From NCBI RefSeq assembly GCF_016775155.1, contig NZ_JAEUGD010000066.1, forward strand, positions 188,763 to 252,762: a stretch of 64,000 nucleotides of DNA, written 5' to 3'. This document shows positions 15,440-24,754 of the stretch, in pieces. The stretch comes from Fulvivirga marina (GTDB lineage: Bacteria; Bacteroidota; Bacteroidia; Cytophagales; Cyclobacteriaceae). A program made the translations under genes and the position numbers. Below the pieces are notes generated by a model. It saw only the letters and a program-made list of their open reading frames with translations, was not told the DNA's origin and did not search any database. Every line of letters begins with the position of its first letter. Position 1 is the first letter of the stretch.

Positions 15440-16084
15440 ATGAAACCGGAAACTAAACTTGACCTTTTGCAGGAAGTACACAAGTATTACCCTATTGGGT
15501 GTCCTCTCCTTAATCATGAATACCCGGGCTACAAGCTTTTGTTAGGTATCCTCGAAAACAAAGTCAATAACTTAATAACCAGTATTGAAGATGATACTTG
15601 GGTATCACTAATTAGTGAACTTCAAAGCAATGGCAAATTTGAGGTCTATGATGATAGCTATCTTCAGTTTCCTAATCTGGTTGCTCGAATTGAACTTTCA
15701 AAAACCGAAGCCGAGGTAAGCATCACCCGAACTCTTCGGCTCACTTTATCACTGCTAACCAATTACTACACGGCTTTTATTGAAGAAAAAGGCACTTTTA
15801 ACAGATTTAACAATGAACCTGGTGTGGCTCCTGTAAAACTGCTGTGGTATGGGCAGCAAAACATGTCGGACAATGAAAGACAGTGGCTGGCGGATGTAAA
15901 AGGCAAAGTAAGTGATCATTACCCCGACTACTTATTTGTTAACCATGACGCGCTATTAAATACCAACATATATGGTGGACTGCCTCATGGTGAAGATCCT
16001 GAAGATTTAAAATCATATTATTCCTTATATAGTTATTTATTTGATTATATACATGCTCCTCAGGGTTTTGAGGTGATTCCCTGA
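15440..16084 (+). CDS. Uncharacterised protein in toxin locus (214 aa), possible immunity
   Basis: No family recognised. A soluble, acidic, mixed alpha/beta protein without signal peptide; notable segments are PIGCPLLNHEYPGY near residue 18 and LWYGQQNMSDNERQWL near 135. It lies 258 bases behind the membrane immunity gene, in the same direction and inside the repeat-bounded block. Orphan immunity genes left over from earlier toxin tips often accumulate there, so this is the best guess. Confidence 0.45.
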   Translation: MKPETKLDLLQEVHKYYPIGCPLLNHEYPGYKLLLGILENKVNNLITSIEDDTWVSLISELQSNGKFEVYDDSYLQFPNLVARIELSKTEAEVSITRTLRLTLSLLTNYYTAFIEEKGTFNRFNNEPGVAPVKLLWYGQQNMSDNERQWLADVKGKVSDHYPDYLFVNHDALLNTNIYGGLPHGEDPEDLKSYYSLYSYLFDYIHAPQGFEVIP

Positions 16085-16102
16085 ATGCCGAAACTGAATA
16101 AG

Positions 16103-16195
16103 CGAAAAACACCCCTGTAGTCCCCTCAAGGGGACATTTGGGGTAGTGAAACCTATCCTATTATAATTCTTCAATAAGTTTTTTAAGGAAACTTC
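16103..16195 (+). repeat. Palindromic dispersed repeat, right copy
   Basis: Same orientation and order as 10722-10839: GAAAAACACC, then GTCCCC-TCAA-GGGGAC, CATTT, CTATCCTATT and a degenerate TTTTTTAAGG-AAACT tail. The outer arms CACCCC and GGGG-TA-GTG differ from the left copy yet still pair. The two copies bound the RHS block. Confidence 0.65.
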
Positions 16196-16420
16196 GTCAT
16201 TGTTTTGCTACAACAAATCCTTGCTCTGCGCTAAATCCTCCCTTGAGGAAGGCACCCGCAGGGGGGTGGGTGTATACCTTCTGTCAATACTTCGGAGCAG
16301 TAAAGCTTTACCAAACTTTCAGAAGTTTAGTAAAGCCGCTGTTTAGTTTTGTTAGTTGCTATTCCATATAATGGCCTGTCGAGGGCCAGGGTAAGGCTTT
16401 TAGTAAGAAAGTGAGTACAT
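16196..16420. other. Repeat-derived intergenic sequence
   Basis: No gene. It contains a second G/C-run repeat at about 16227-16272 (CTCCCTTGAGGAAGG followed by GCAGGGGGGTGGGTG), of the kind dispersed in Bacteroidota intergenic DNA, and the ATGGCCTGTCG motif (16371) also present in the left repeat. Confidence 0.45.
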
Positions 16421-16450
16421 AAAAAAAGCTGCACTCCCATGCAGCTTTTT
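16421..16450 (-). terminator. Rho-independent terminator
   Basis: Arms AAGCTGC and GCAGCTT around a 9-base loop with an A-run on one side and T-run on the other, so it can work in both directions. It lies 23 bases beyond the stop of the efflux adaptor gene and most likely ends the leftward efflux operon. Confidence 0.75.
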
Positions 16451-16472
16451 AAAATGATCAATATAGCTATCA

Positions 16473-17870
16473 TTACTCCTCAGCTATACTACTGTTATCT
16501 TCAGTTTTTTTTTCTTCCTTTTTCTCATCTACCTTAATCTTATCTCCATCTTCCAGCCTTTTTGATACGGCAAGGAACGGTCCTGAAATTATCTCCTCTC
16601 CTTCATTCACACCTTCAAGTATTTCAATGTTTTCATAGTCACTTATGCCAGTTTTAACCTGTCTTAATACGGCAGTACCACCCTCGTTAACAAATACTAC
16701 TTCTTTAACATCATCCCTGGCACCTGCCCCGGTATTCTCTTCATCAGCTTTAGCTATTTCTTCACCATCTTTATCTCCTTTACTACCAAATTTTTTCTTG
16801 TTAGGGTCTCTGGTTGTAACTGCAGAAAGAGGAACGGTTAAAATACTCTCCTTTCGGTTGGTAACAATATCAACACTGGCCGTCATACCCGGACGAAAAG
16901 GGTACCTGCTACCGTTTTCAATCAGGTCTTTATATGATGAGTTTAAAATTTTAATTCGTACTTCAAACTCAGTAACAGCATCTGCAGAAGCCTTGTCATT
17001 AGCCGTGTTTGCAATAGCAGTAACTACTCCCTTAAACTCCTTATCAAGATGGCTATACGCATCTACATCAATAACCGCTGTATCTCCAAGGGAAACCCTA
17101 ATGATATCGTTTTCATTAACATCTACCCTTACCTCCATTTTATTAAGATCAGCAATTCTCATGATTTCAGTACCCTGAAATTGTTGCGTACCCAGTACAG
17201 TCTCCCCTTTTTCTACATTCAGTTTAGAAACTATCCCTCCCATAGGTGAGGTAACAGCCGTTCTACGTAAATTCTCCTGGGTTTGATCCAAAGAAGCCTT
17301 ACTTGAACGTACGATATACCTTGCAGCTTCAACAGATTTCTCAGCAGACTTAAGATCGTTTTCAGCAATAACAAAGTTTTGCTGCGCCTGCTCCCATTCG
17401 GAATCAGATATTACATTTTCCTTGAACAGTTTTTCCTGTCTCTGATACTCCTGCTCTGCACGAATGAATGTGGCTTTAGCCCTCTGAAGTGCTGCTTCTG
17501 AAGAAGCCAGGTTGGCTCGCTGCTGGTTTAGAGAAGCTTTGGACTGCTCAACTGCAGCTACAAAATTATCAGGTCGCACTTTGGCAAGAACCTGATTGGC
17601 CTGAACAGAATCCCCTTCCTCAACATTCAACTCTATAAGCTCACCTGATACTTCAGGGCTAAGCTTAACCTCCACTACAGGCTGTACCATACCGGAAGCA
17701 CTGACTTTTTCTGTAATCGCAAGCTGTTTAGCTTTGGCTATCTCTACTTCAATTTCATTTGGTTTGCCTATCCAGCCAGCATACTTACCGACAATAAGTA
17801 TCACAACCAGAACACCAAACGCACCGATTAACCAATATAACCATTTATTGGATCTTCTTTTTTTTGACAT
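16473..17870 (-). CDS. Efflux periplasmic adaptor (HlyD/MacA-type membrane fusion protein)
   Basis: A 465-residue membrane fusion protein bridging an inner-membrane pump and TolC. It has a basic N-terminus and one transmembrane helix (12-30), a lipoyl/barrel-sandwich domain starting at about 60 (SGMVQPVVEVKLSPEVSGEL), a long coiled-coil hairpin (about 105-205), a second lipoyl half and beta-barrel domains, and a charged tail rich in Lys/Glu. It starts 4 bases after the tolC-like gene. A terminator follows and no ABC or RND permease gene is adjacent, so the pump subunit must be encoded elsewhere. Confidence 0.88.
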   Translation of the reverse strand: MSKKRRSNKWLYWLIGAFGVLVVILIVGKYAGWIGKPNEIEVEIAKAKQLAITEKVSASGMVQPVVEVKLSPEVSGELIELNVEEGDSVQANQVLAKVRPDNFVAAVEQSKASLNQQRANLASSEAALQRAKATFIRAEQEYQRQEKLFKENVISDSEWEQAQQNFVIAENDLKSAEKSVEAARYIVRSSKASLDQTQENLRRTAVTSPMGGIVSKLNVEKGETVLGTQQFQGTEIMRIADLNKMEVRVDVNENDIIRVSLGDTAVIDVDAYSHLDKEFKGVVTAIANTANDKASADAVTEFEVRIKILNSSYKDLIENGSRYPFRPGMTASVDIVTNRKESILTVPLSAVTTRDPNKKKFGSKGDKDGEEIAKADEENTGAGARDDVKEVVFVNEGGTAVLRQVKTGISDYENIEILEGVNEGEEIISGPFLAVSKRLEDGDKIKVDEKKEEKKTEDNSSIAEE

Positions 17871-17874
17871 CAGT

Positions 17875-19356
17875 TTAAAAATCTAAAGGTTTACCTTGAT
17901 AAAAATCTAATATTTTCAGTTTGAAAATGTAGTCGTATTTAGCTCTTAAGAGATCAGACTTAGCCTGAAACAAATCATTTTCTGCTATTTGGTAGTCCGT
18001 AAAATTGACTGCTCCAATATCATAACGCTGCTTCATCACTCTAAAAGACTCTTCTCTTGCCTGCACTTGCTTTAATGACGCATTGTAAGATTTGATAGCT
18101 GCGGTAACGTCATTATAAGATTGCTCTATGCTCGTCCAAAGTTTGTATTTAACATCTTTTTCATTGATCTGAGCCTGCTCTCTGGTAATAATAGCCCTTT
18201 GTACACCAGACCTGGCTGAAAACCCATTGAAAATAGGAATAGAAACATTAAAGCTAACAAATTTACTCAGGTTGTCATCCACCTGCGTTTGAAAATCGAT
18301 AGTCTCATAGCCACTGCTGGTAGTAGCAGGAATATTTACTGTTTGCAGGTCGTTGCCATTTAAAAAAGTAACTGATTGATACAACTGTACATCTCCGGAA
18401 TTTGGACTCACGGGATTCGCTATAAAAACAGGTGATTGACTTGTAGGCAGTTGAGAGGCATCAGAGTACCTGGTTGTAAGTCCTCCTTGAAGTGAAAAGG
18501 TAGGATAAAGGTCCCCTCTGGCTACACTAACACCGATTTCAGCACTTTGAGAGTTAAGTTGAGCTCCCTGAACCTCTGGCATGGAATTTAAAGCTATGTT
18601 GTAGATTTCTATTGCTGAAAGCTCCATTACCGGCTCAGATTCTATATCAAGCTCAGGCACAACAATCTCAATTTCACTATCAGGAGAAAGCTGAAGTACC
18701 TGTTTCAATTGAATTTTAGCCATCAGGTAGTCATTCTCTCTATTTACCACATTAAGTTCATTAGTCGCTTTTTGAGCTTGCAAGTCCAAAAGATTTGACT
18801 TCGGCAAAGCACCAACTTCAACCTGCTTACTAGTCAGCTCCACTTGCTGCTCAGTGCTGCTCAGTTGCGTACGGGCATTTTCAAGTAACTCGCGCGCAAA
18901 AAGAACATTGGTATAAAATGTAATTATATTGAGTATAACACTATTTTTAGATGCTTCAAGGTCCATTTGGCTAGACTCAAAGGAAAGCCTCGACTGCTTT
19001 ATAGAATTATTAACCCTCATACCATTGAATAGTACGACACTACCACTAACATTAGCATTTGCAGAGGCTATTCTTTGGTTGTCAACAAATAAGTTGGTAG
19101 TCGGGTCGATAGATCTACCCCAGCTATAACCATACGAGCCATTGGCACTGACATTGGGTAGCCTGGAAAATTTAGACTGACTGTAGTTGATATCCTGACT
19201 TTCAACGCTCAGGACGCTTCTTTTAACATCCAGGTTATTCTCCATAGCATAGTCAATACATTCCTGTAAAGTCCATTCGCTTTTATCTTGAGCAAAGGCC
19301 CCCAGTGAACACAATAAGGAGATTACTAATACTTTTACCGCTTTCCTTTTCATCAT
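17875..19356 (-). CDS. TolC-family outer-membrane efflux protein
   Basis: A 493-residue outer-membrane channel of the OEP/TolC family. Signal peptide 1-22 (cleavage after FAQ); WTLQECIDYAMENNLDVKRS is the classic TolC start; two pseudo-repeats of long helices (about 105-215 and 385-480) and beta segments with the usual YGYSWGRSIDP after the first strand. Lies between sdaAB (3 bases upstream) and the adaptor (4 bases downstream) in one leftward operon. Confidence 0.9.
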   Translation of the reverse strand: MMKRKAVKVLVISLLCSLGAFAQDKSEWTLQECIDYAMENNLDVKRSVLSVESQDINYSQSKFSRLPNVSANGSYGYSWGRSIDPTTNLFVDNQRIASANANVSGSVVLFNGMRVNNSIKQSRLSFESSQMDLEASKNSVILNIITFYTNVLFARELLENARTQLSSTEQQVELTSKQVEVGALPKSNLLDLQAQKATNELNVVNRENDYLMAKIQLKQVLQLSPDSEIEIVVPELDIESEPVMELSAIEIYNIALNSMPEVQGAQLNSQSAEIGVSVARGDLYPTFSLQGGLTTRYSDASQLPTSQSPVFIANPVSPNSGDVQLYQSVTFLNGNDLQTVNIPATTSSGYETIDFQTQVDDNLSKFVSFNVSIPIFNGFSARSGVQRAIITREQAQINEKDVKYKLWTSIEQSYNDVTAAIKSYNASLKQVQAREESFRVMKQRYDIGAVNFTDYQIAENDLFQAKSDLLRAKYDYIFKLKILDFYQGKPLDF

Positions 19357-19358
19357 AT

Positions 19359-20036
19359 TTATAAATCGATATCAGGGATATAAATTACTTCTTTGATCCA
19401 ATTTAGACTTTGAATATATTCTAATGTTATAGGTTTTAAACCACTATCCATTTCTATTACCTGGCAAGCTATATCATGCTTCCCTTTACGAGACACTGAC
19501 ATGGTCGCAATGTTACAGTTATCATGAGATAAAATATTAGCGATATAGGCAATACTACCTTTAACGTCGTCAGCCTTAAGTATAAGCGTATGCAAACTAG
19601 CTGAGAAATTAGCGTTAAATCCATCAATCTCAGCAATATTAATCACACCTCCCCCCTTACTCTCTCCTATTACTTCGATCTTGCGTCCGTCCTTCTCGAG
19701 ATTCAACTTAATAGTATTGGGGTGATAAACCGAAGCGTTGCCTACAGATTTAAAAGTATATTCAAGGCCTTCCTTCTCTGCAAAATCAAATGAATTTCTA
19801 ATTCTTTCATCATCTGTTTTATAATCAAGCAATCCGGCTATTATAGCCTTATCACTTCCGTGTCCTTCATATGTACGGGCAAAAGAATTATAAAAGGTAA
19901 TCATTGCCTTTTCAGGCTTCCCTCCCAGTACCCTAATCGCAGCACGAGCTATTCGCACCACTCCGGCAGTATGCGAACTTGACGGGCCAATCATTACGGG
20001 TCCAATCATATCAAATACACTACTTTTCTCCGCCAT
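19359..20036 (-). CDS. sdaAB: L-serine dehydratase beta subunit with ACT domain
   Basis: Beta chain of the two-subunit iron-sulfur L-serine ammonia-lyase (L-serine to pyruvate and ammonia). It has the signature FDMIGPVMIGPSSSHTAG (8-25) and HGSDKA, and an ACT domain in the last 75 residues (about 148-222) which likely binds serine. The alpha chain, which holds the 4Fe-4S cluster, is not in this window. It is the first gene of a run continuing into tolC and adaptor genes with 3-4 base gaps; the link between serine breakdown and efflux is unexplained. Confidence 0.9.
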   Translation of the reverse strand: MAEKSSVFDMIGPVMIGPSSSHTAGVVRIARAAIRVLGGKPEKAMITFYNSFARTYEGHGSDKAIIAGLLDYKTDDERIRNSFDFAEKEGLEYTFKSVGNASVYHPNTIKLNLEKDGRKIEVIGESKGGGVINIAEIDGFNANFSASLHTLILKADDVKGSIAYIANILSHDNCNIATMSVSRKGKHDIACQVIEMDSGLKPITLEYIQSLNWIKEVIYIPDIDL

Positions 20037-20202
20037 GGCATTAAATTATTATAGTTTCAATATTAATGATAATTTTACTGTTGCATCACCTGAAAATTAT
20101 GAATGGTTAATAACCCATATGAAGCCCCAAATTGGGTGATAAAGTATTTTAGGTGGCGCCAAACAGGTCAAAGATCATATCTATTTATCGTTTTTCCATT
20201 TT

Positions 20203-21006
20203 ATGGCTGCAATATTTAATAATAAGTACATCACTGATCACTTTTCTTGTGCTATTAATGACCGGGCTCTTCAATTCGGAGATGGTTTATTCGAAACCAT
20301 TAAGGTAGAAAACGGCAAGGCGCAGCTTTTAAACTACCATCTTGACCGTTTGAATGAAGGAGCTGAAGCTTTACGGTTTAAACTTCCGAATTATCTTACT
20401 GAAGAATTATTACAGTCGCAGATAGCAGAATTACGCTTTCACAACCAAATGGATACCAAGGCAACAGCCAAACTACTGGTATGGAGAAAAAATAATAATC
20501 AAAGAGCATATGCAAGTGTCGACAGGGATGTCAATACCTTACTTATGTTAAAGCCCTCAAGCGCTACATCAGTTAAGAAAAATGTAGGGTATTCAAAAGA
20601 TGTGATACTTCATTATTGGAAACTGTCACGATTCAAAACCCTTAATGCCCTGCCATATATAATAGCCACTCAGGAAAGAGATATCAGGAAGCTCGATGAG
20701 CTAATACTTCTGAATGTTCATGGTCAGGTAACAGAATGCACCTCATCCAATATTTTTTGGATGAAGGATAATGTTTACTACACACCATCGCTTCTCACCG
20801 GGTGCATTGCCGGGATTCAGCGCCGCCATATCTTTGATGTTTTCAAGGCTAAAAACATTCAATATTTCGAAGTTGAAGAAGGCCCGGAAGCTTTATCAGT
20901 GGCCGAAGGTGTATTTATATGCAACAGCAATGGCCTATACCCTATAACCAATATTAACAAAGTAACTTACTATAAATCAATAGAATCAATTAAAAAATTA
21001 ACTTGA
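20203..21006 (+). CDS. PLP-dependent class IV aminotransferase/lyase (PabC-like)
   Basis: A 267-residue fold-type IV PLP enzyme, most like aminodeoxychorismate lyase (folate pathway, 4-amino-4-deoxychorismate to p-aminobenzoate and pyruvate). FGDGLFET at 25-32 binds substrate, the Schiff-base lysine is Lys145 in RFKTLNAL, and Glu178 in VTECTSSNIF contacts the PLP ring nitrogen. A branched-chain or D-amino-acid aminotransferase is the alternative. Convergent with thyA, which also belongs to folate metabolism. Confidence 0.8.
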   Translation: MAAIFNNKYITDHFSCAINDRALQFGDGLFETIKVENGKAQLLNYHLDRLNEGAEALRFKLPNYLTEELLQSQIAELRFHNQMDTKATAKLLVWRKNNNQRAYASVDRDVNTLLMLKPSSATSVKKNVGYSKDVILHYWKLSRFKTLNALPYIIATQERDIRKLDELILLNVHGQVTECTSSNIFWMKDNVYYTPSLLTGCIAGIQRRHIFDVFKAKNIQYFEVEEGPEALSVAEGVFICNSNGLYPITNINKVTYYKSIESIKKLT

Positions 21007-21056
21007 GTTAACTTTTAATAAACTGTTTTTTTCATGCACCCAAGCCAGAGCGCCAA

Positions 21057-21851
21057 CTATACCGCCACCGGTGCTTTAATACCAGGATGAGGATCATAAT
21101 TTAAGATCTCGAAATCCTCATATTTATAATCAAAGATTGAAGCGGGCTTTCTCTTTATATTCAATTGAGGCAAACTTTTTGGCTCCCTACTCAGTTGCGT
21201 TTTAGCCTGTTCCATATGATTGGAATAAAGATGCACATCTCCACCAGTCCATACAAAATCACCCACTTCCAGGTCACATTGCTGGGCAAACATATAAACA
21301 AGCAAAGCATAAGAAGCAATATTAAAAGGAACTCCCAAAAAGTAATCCGCACTTCTCTGATACAACTGACATGACAGTTTACCATCTGCTACATAAAACT
21401 GAAATAAAGCGTGGCAGGGAGGTAAAGCCATTTCATCCACTTCGGCGGGATTCCATGCACTAACAATATGCCTTCTGGAATTTGGGTTGCTTTTAATAGC
21501 CTCAATGACCTGAGATATCTGGTCTACCTTACCTCCATCAGGCTTTGGCCAACTTCTCCATTGGTATCCGTAGACAGGCCCCAGATCTCCATTCTCATCA
21601 GCCCATTCATCCCAAATCGAAACCCCATTATCTTTTAGGTACTTGATATTGGTGTCTCCACTTAAAAACCATAACAACTCGTGAATGATTGAACGTATGT
21701 GAAGCTTTTTAGTGGTCAACAACGGAAAACCTTGGGAAAGGTCAAACCTAAGCTGACGCCCAAATACACTTACAGTACCTGTCCCCGTTCTATCACCTTT
21801 CTGATTACCATTATCAAGAATATCCTGCATTAAGCCTAAGTACTGTTTCAT
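21057..21851 (-). CDS. thyA: Thymidylate synthase ThyA
   Basis: Converts dUMP and 5,10-methylene-THF into dTMP and dihydrofolate. At 264 residues it has exactly the E. coli length and numbering: RTGTGT (21-26), catalytic Cys146 in [20 protein letters not shown], and a C-terminus ending in APVAV, which closes the active site. Cytoplasmic. No dihydrofolate reductase gene is visible next to it. Confidence 0.97.
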   Translation of the reverse strand: MKQYLGLMQDILDNGNQKGDRTGTGTVSVFGRQLRFDLSQGFPLLTTKKLHIRSIIHELLWFLSGDTNIKYLKDNGVSIWDEWADENGDLGPVYGYQWRSWPKPDGGKVDQISQVIEAIKSNPNSRRHIVSAWNPAEVDEMALPPCHALFQFYVADGKLSCQLYQRSADYFLGVPFNIASYALLVYMFAQQCDLEVGDFVWTGGDVHLYSNHMEQAKTQLSREPKSLPQLNIKRKPASIFDYKYEDFEILNYDPHPGIKAPVAV

Positions 21852-22208
21852 AACCTACTGTGTTCTTGTTGAGTACATACCTGCTATAGAAGTATCATTT
21901 TAACAGCAATTTACCGCTGTAAATTTATATTTACCGAAACAGGCGTGTGGTATAAATTAATAAAAGCTAAAATTACAGCTAAGATATAAATTTTGATTTT
22001 ATACCTTTGCGTAGCGTTAGTACTTTTTAAACAATATGTCTAGAGAGGTGGCTTAAAACCAATGAGTAATTACGTTCACATTAATTATTCCCCTCCTATC
22101 ATTTTTTACTTAAAGATTAACTCCATAAATAACTGATTATCTAGGATATAACCTACTTTACACAAACACAAATTTAATCAAAGGTGCATTTTGTGCATAT
22201 AACTACCT
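21852..22208. other. Intergenic region with promoter-like box
   Basis: No gene seen. TACCTTTG at 22002-22009 is a perfect -7 box reading rightward, with no TTG at the proper -33 distance; if used it would give a leader of about 200 bases for the 75-aa gene, containing AGAGAGGTGG and a CCCCTCCT stretch that could pair weakly. No known riboswitch recognised. Confidence 0.35.
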
Positions 22209-22436
22209 ATGGGATTTTTCAGCAACTTTTTTAGTCCTAAAAGACAACGCATCATTGAGTCTGTCAGAAATTACTATAGCGGTAAAAATGAAAAGATTCC
22301 TTACTCCTCCAAAGAAATAAGAGAGGCTATCGAATGGGTCAGAACTTCAGATATTGAGAACAAGGAGATGCTTATTGAAAAACTCACGATGGCAGAACTG
22401 TTAGTACAAGCAAAAGAGCCTTCCAAATCACGCTGA
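22209..22436 (+). CDS. Small conserved-looking protein (75 aa)
   Basis: No family recognised. Cytoplasmic, basic at the N-terminus (SPKRQRIIESVRNYY) and predicted helical. Lies 50 bases before the MMPL transporter gene in the same direction and may be co-transcribed. The start is ATG at 22209; nothing upstream in frame is better. Confidence 0.5.
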   Translation: MGFFSNFFSPKRQRIIESVRNYYSGKNEKIPYSSKEIREAIEWVRTSDIENKEMLIEKLTMAELLVQAKEPSKSR

Positions 22437-22486
22437 TTTATCTATTTTTACAGGGTAGTCATAGTACAGCAGAATCATAAATACTG

Positions 22487-24754
22487 ATGCTAAAAAAAGC
22501 CTCCCTGTTATCAATTACCTTTGTTGTAATCACATCGTTGATTTTGGGGTATTTCATCAAAGACCTACAATTCAACTATGTATTTGAGAGCTTTTTTCCT
22601 ACTGATGACCCCGACCTGGAGTATTACAGAACATTTGAGGAACTGTTTGAAAATGACAATAATTATCTACTTGTAGGACTTGTTAATGAGCCTACTGTTT
22701 TTGACAGTGCGTTTCTTCACAAAGTAGGACAACTCACTAAATACGTTGAACAAACCGACCATGTAACCAGTGTAGCCTCCATTTCTAATATTGAAAAACC
22801 GATAATCAGCCCGGCAGGTTATTTTGAAATACCTGTAATACACGTAGAGGCTCCCGAAAAATATAAACAGGATAGCATTCGTCTTTACAAAGATGGTTGG
22901 TTATTGGAATCTCTTCTCTCGCGGGATGCGAAAGCCACGGCTATTGTCATAAAGCACGAACCTCTATCAGGAAAAGAGGCTGCAGACTCTTTAGTCAACA
23001 GTATAAGAAAGGCAATTGATCATCTTGATTTTCAGAAATTTCATTTGGCAGGCAAATCATATGCTCAAGGTATCTTCATTGAAAAAATGCAGTACGAATT
23101 GGCTATTTTCTTATCTGCCTCTGTTGCTTTGGTCATTGTATTCCTGGTTATAGCATTCAGGTCATTTTCGGGTGTAATTGTACCATTAATCGTTGTACTC
23201 TTATCCACTATATGGATACTTGGTTTCATGGCTTTAACGGGCAAAACGTTAGATATTCTCATGGTGCTGTTACCCACCATCATGTTCATTGTTGGTATGT
23301 CTGATGTAGTCCATATCATGACTAAATATATAGAACAACTCAGAGTAGGTGATAGTAAAAGAGACGCCATAGTAACAACCATAAAGGAAGTAGGGCTTGC
23401 CACCCTCCTAACCTCTCTTACTACCGCTGTTGGTTTTGCCACATTGCTAACAGCCAGTATCCAACCTATTCAGGAGTTCGGTATCTATACCGCCGCAGGC
23501 GTTTTTTTTGCCTTTATTGTAGCTTTTGCTCTACTACCTGCCTGCCTGTATCTGCTTCCAAGACCAAAAGTTTCTTACAAGGTGGTTCACAAGTCTTCAT
23601 GGTTCCTGTTTTTAAGCCGATCATTTATCAAAGTGGCCAGAAATGGAAAAAGTATTCTGACCATTAACCTAGCACTTATAATCATCTCTTTGGTTGGAAT
23701 ATCCCAAATACGCATCAACACTTACCTTATAGAAGATTTGCCCTCAGATGATCCACTAAAGCTAGACTTTATGTTCTTCGATACAGAATTTGGTGGATCA
23801 AGACCTTTTGAAATAACTGCTACTGTCAACAAAAGTGGTGCTACTGTTTTTGACCGTGAGGTTTTGATCGAAACGGACTCTCTCCAAAACCACCTTACCT
23901 CCTTATTTGGTTCCGGAGGTATCATATCCCCTGTAACTGTAGTGAAGGGCCTTAACCAAGCCATAAACGGAGGGTCTTCAGATGCCTATAGGCTCCCTTC
24001 AAATGACAAGGAATGGAAGCGACTGTACAAATACCTGCCACGGCTACTAAAAAGATATCAGAAATCGGGAAACATAACGGCCATGCAAAATACAGTGGGC
24101 AGGATCAGTACTCGCGTCGGAGACATTGGCAGTGCAATTTCACTAGCAAAGACCAAAGAACTGCAAACATACATCAGACAACATACGGATACAGCTCTTG
24201 TGACCTACAAAGTAACCGGGACATCCAACCTGATTGACAAAAACAATGAGTACCTGGCTAAAAACATGTTTGAAGGTCTTGGCATTGCCTTTTTTGTCGT
24301 CGCTGTCATTGCCGGCCTGCTTTTTAAGTCACTGCGAATGGTCATGATCACTCTTGTGCCCAATGTTATCCCGCTACTCATCATTGCAGGTATTATGGGC
24401 ATCTCAGGCATTACATTAAAGCTTTCAACGTCTATAGTGTTTTCAATCGCTTTCGGTATCGCTGTTGATGACACTATTCACTTCATCAGCAAACTTAAGA
24501 TCGAGCTTGCCAAAGGAAAACCATTGCTCTATGCTTTAAAAAGAACCTACTTATCCACCGGAAAGGCTATTATTGTAACCAGCATTATCCTTTCCGGCGG
24601 ATTCCTCATTTTACTGCTTTCCTCCTTTGGAGGAACATTCTACACAGGCCTTCTTGTAAGCCTGACCCTCATTTTCGCCTTGCTAATTGATCTAACACTG
24701 CTTCCTGTAATGATCATGCTATTTTTCAGGCATAAACAAACTGCTAATGCCTGA
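22487..24754 (+). CDS. MMPL/RND-superfamily transporter
   Basis: A 755-residue inner-membrane protein with the RND-type double layout: one helix, a ~160-residue periplasmic domain, five to six helices (about 205-360), then a second helix, periplasmic domain and helices 7-12 (about 590-750). Conserved SDVVHIMTKY near 270 and VDDTIHFISKL near 660 are the paired proton-relay segments of this family. Relatives export hydrophobic substrates such as lipids or hopanoids. It overlaps the convergent esterase gene by 11 bases, with no terminator between. Confidence 0.87.
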   Translation: MLKKASLLSITFVVITSLILGYFIKDLQFNYVFESFFPTDDPDLEYYRTFEELFENDNNYLLVGLVNEPTVFDSAFLHKVGQLTKYVEQTDHVTSVASISNIEKPIISPAGYFEIPVIHVEAPEKYKQDSIRLYKDGWLLESLLSRDAKATAIVIKHEPLSGKEAADSLVNSIRKAIDHLDFQKFHLAGKSYAQGIFIEKMQYELAIFLSASVALVIVFLVIAFRSFSGVIVPLIVVLLSTIWILGFMALTGKTLDILMVLLPTIMFIVGMSDVVHIMTKYIEQLRVGDSKRDAIVTTIKEVGLATLLTSLTTAVGFATLLTASIQPIQEFGIYTAAGVFFAFIVAFALLPACLYLLPRPKVSYKVVHKSSWFLFLSRSFIKVARNGKSILTINLALIIISLVGISQIRINTYLIEDLPSDDPLKLDFMFFDTEFGGSRPFEITATVNKSGATVFDREVLIETDSLQNHLTSLFGSGGIISPVTVVKGLNQAINGGSSDAYRLPSNDKEWKRLYKYLPRLLKRYQKSGNITAMQNTVGRISTRVGDIGSAISLAKTKELQTYIRQHTDTALVTYKVTGTSNLIDKNNEYLAKNMFEGLGIAFFVVAVIAGLLFKSLRMVMITLVPNVIPLLIIAGIMGISGITLKLSTSIVFSIAFGIAVDDTIHFISKLKIELAKGKPLLYALKRTYLSTGKAIIVTSIILSGGFLILLLSSFGGTFYTGLLVSLTLIFALLIDLTLLPVMIMLFFRHKQTANA

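Noticed and set aside
22487-24754. Pump partner of the TolC/adaptor operon
   Set aside because: It is an MMPL-type protein in another transcription unit more than 3 kb away and facing the other way; no evidence links them.
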